A stretch of 64,000 nt of DNA, taken from positions 587,420 through 651,419 of the forward strand of contig PTFA01000278.1 of assembly GCA_003342895.1 (NCBI GenBank), written 5' to 3'. The stretch comes from Casuarius casuarius. Lineage: Eukaryota > Chordata > Aves > Casuariiformes > Casuariidae. Shown here piece by piece: positions 63,201 to 64,000 of this stretch (its first letter is position 1; the number at the start of each line of letters is the position of its first letter). Made by a program: the position numbers and the translations under genes. The notes under the pieces are model-generated. The model did not search any database and was not told where the DNA came from. It saw only the letters and a list, made by a program, of their open reading frames with translations.

Positions 63201-64000
63201 TCCTCAACACAAGGAGCAACTGGTGGCCGGAGAGTTTTAGATCCGATTCTGCCACAGTAAAATCTATTGCCTCAGATCAATTTTTAGCTTGTTGTTTAAC
63301 CCACAAAAACATAAGACATTCTAAACATATGTATATTAAATCCAGTGAAAAAGCAAGTTACTCTCTGCAAAAGGAGACTCGCTGTCACACAGTTTCTTTG
63401 GTACAGGTTGAAATATTGCTGCTATATTGTTGCTTCATTCAGACCAAGTTGTCACAGTTAAACAATATTAACTGGGAAACATGCAGCTCCTAATTATGAG
63501 CTCCTTGGCATCAATTTTGAGTACTACCATTACAGAGAGAGATGATGATGATGCCACCAGTAACTCTCCTGCTTTACTTCTCAGGGTTATGTTTTGGATT
63601 ATCTGAGACTCTGGATATAACATGCGGAATATTGGCCAAGCTGGCAAAGCATTCACCTAGTACTTGCTCAGATGGTCCTTTGCTTTTGTGTGTCACTTGG
63701 AGCTAAGTTCAAATGAACACAAGCAGTGTTCAACTTCAGCCTTGCAGCACGCTCACCACATCATGCCCAGTGGCATGTTTGCACTCCTTTGCCTCTCTTG
63801 ATAACCACAAAGAGCAGATTGCCTCTTCCGGCGTCTGGAAGTAGCTGGGCACGTCTTTGGTGCCCAGCCCTGCACCGCTCCCCGGCACGCTGTGGTCCGT
63901 GACGGTACCAGGATCAGAGCTAATCCCAGGACCTACAAAGGCTTCTTTTCTAAGCCCATGGCTCTGTAATCAGAGGGTATTTCTAAGTCACACGTTAGGT
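57211..64000. other. Intergenic, no gene recognised
   Basis: GC-rich, CpG-containing stretch at about 57530-58160, another GC-rich stretch at 60270-60660, an A-run at about 63160-63174 and a short GATGAT repeat at 63540-63553. Open frames on both strands across the GC-rich parts (for example 57650-58162 +) overlap each other and show no domain. No PCSK5-like exon was identified. Confidence 0.65.

Noticed and set aside
1..64000. CRISPR arrays, tRNA or rRNA genes, bacterial-type operons
   Set aside because: No regularly spaced direct repeats, no tRNA A/B box pairs with cloverleaf potential, and the spliced gene shows this is vertebrate nuclear DNA.

Overview
The window is vertebrate nuclear DNA, AT-rich, with scattered ambiguous bases and one 230-base assembly gap (21972-22201). 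It carries one recognisable protein-coding gene, on the + strand: nine coding exons of OSTF1 (osteoclast-stimulating factor 1, an SH3 plus ankyrin-repeat adaptor). The source is most likely a bird, or at least a sauropsid. The OSTF1 introns inside the window are compact (about 80 bp to 3.1 kb), interspersed repeats are sparse, no mammalian-type SINE or L1 was recognised in 64 kb, and one old LINE tail looks CR1/L2-like. The species cannot be named from the sequence.

Layout. 1-5381 is intron 1 of OSTF1; the first coding exon (start codon and proline/lysine-rich N-terminus) was not found and should lie upstream of the window. 5382-14209 holds coding exons 2-10, all with GT-AG introns and continuous phase, ending in the acidic C-terminus and a TAG stop. 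The 3' UTR runs to about 15.2 kb, where three poly(A) signals cluster. From there to 64000 (about 49 kb) no gene is supported.

The gene-poor part contains a perfect 13-bp hairpin (17406-17435), microsatellites, a CR1/L2-like LINE tail (about 23815-24010), a broken Ty3/gypsy-type integrase relic on the minus strand (about 26040-26762), a cluster of TGACAG and TTAATGA motifs that may be a conserved enhancer (31424-31875), several small GC-rich islets that account for most of the longest chance open frames, and two stretches resembling old palindromic amniote repeats (53806-53899 and about 57110-57210).

The only gene product works as a cytoplasmic adaptor; there is no operon-like or multi-gene system here. 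I found no convincing new biological system. The most useful leads are the gypsy integrase relic, the motif cluster, the hairpin and features of OSTF1 splicing. In human 9q21 the gene beyond the OSTF1 3' end is PCSK5, after a long gene-poor interval, so this desert fits conserved synteny, but no PCSK5 exon was seen.
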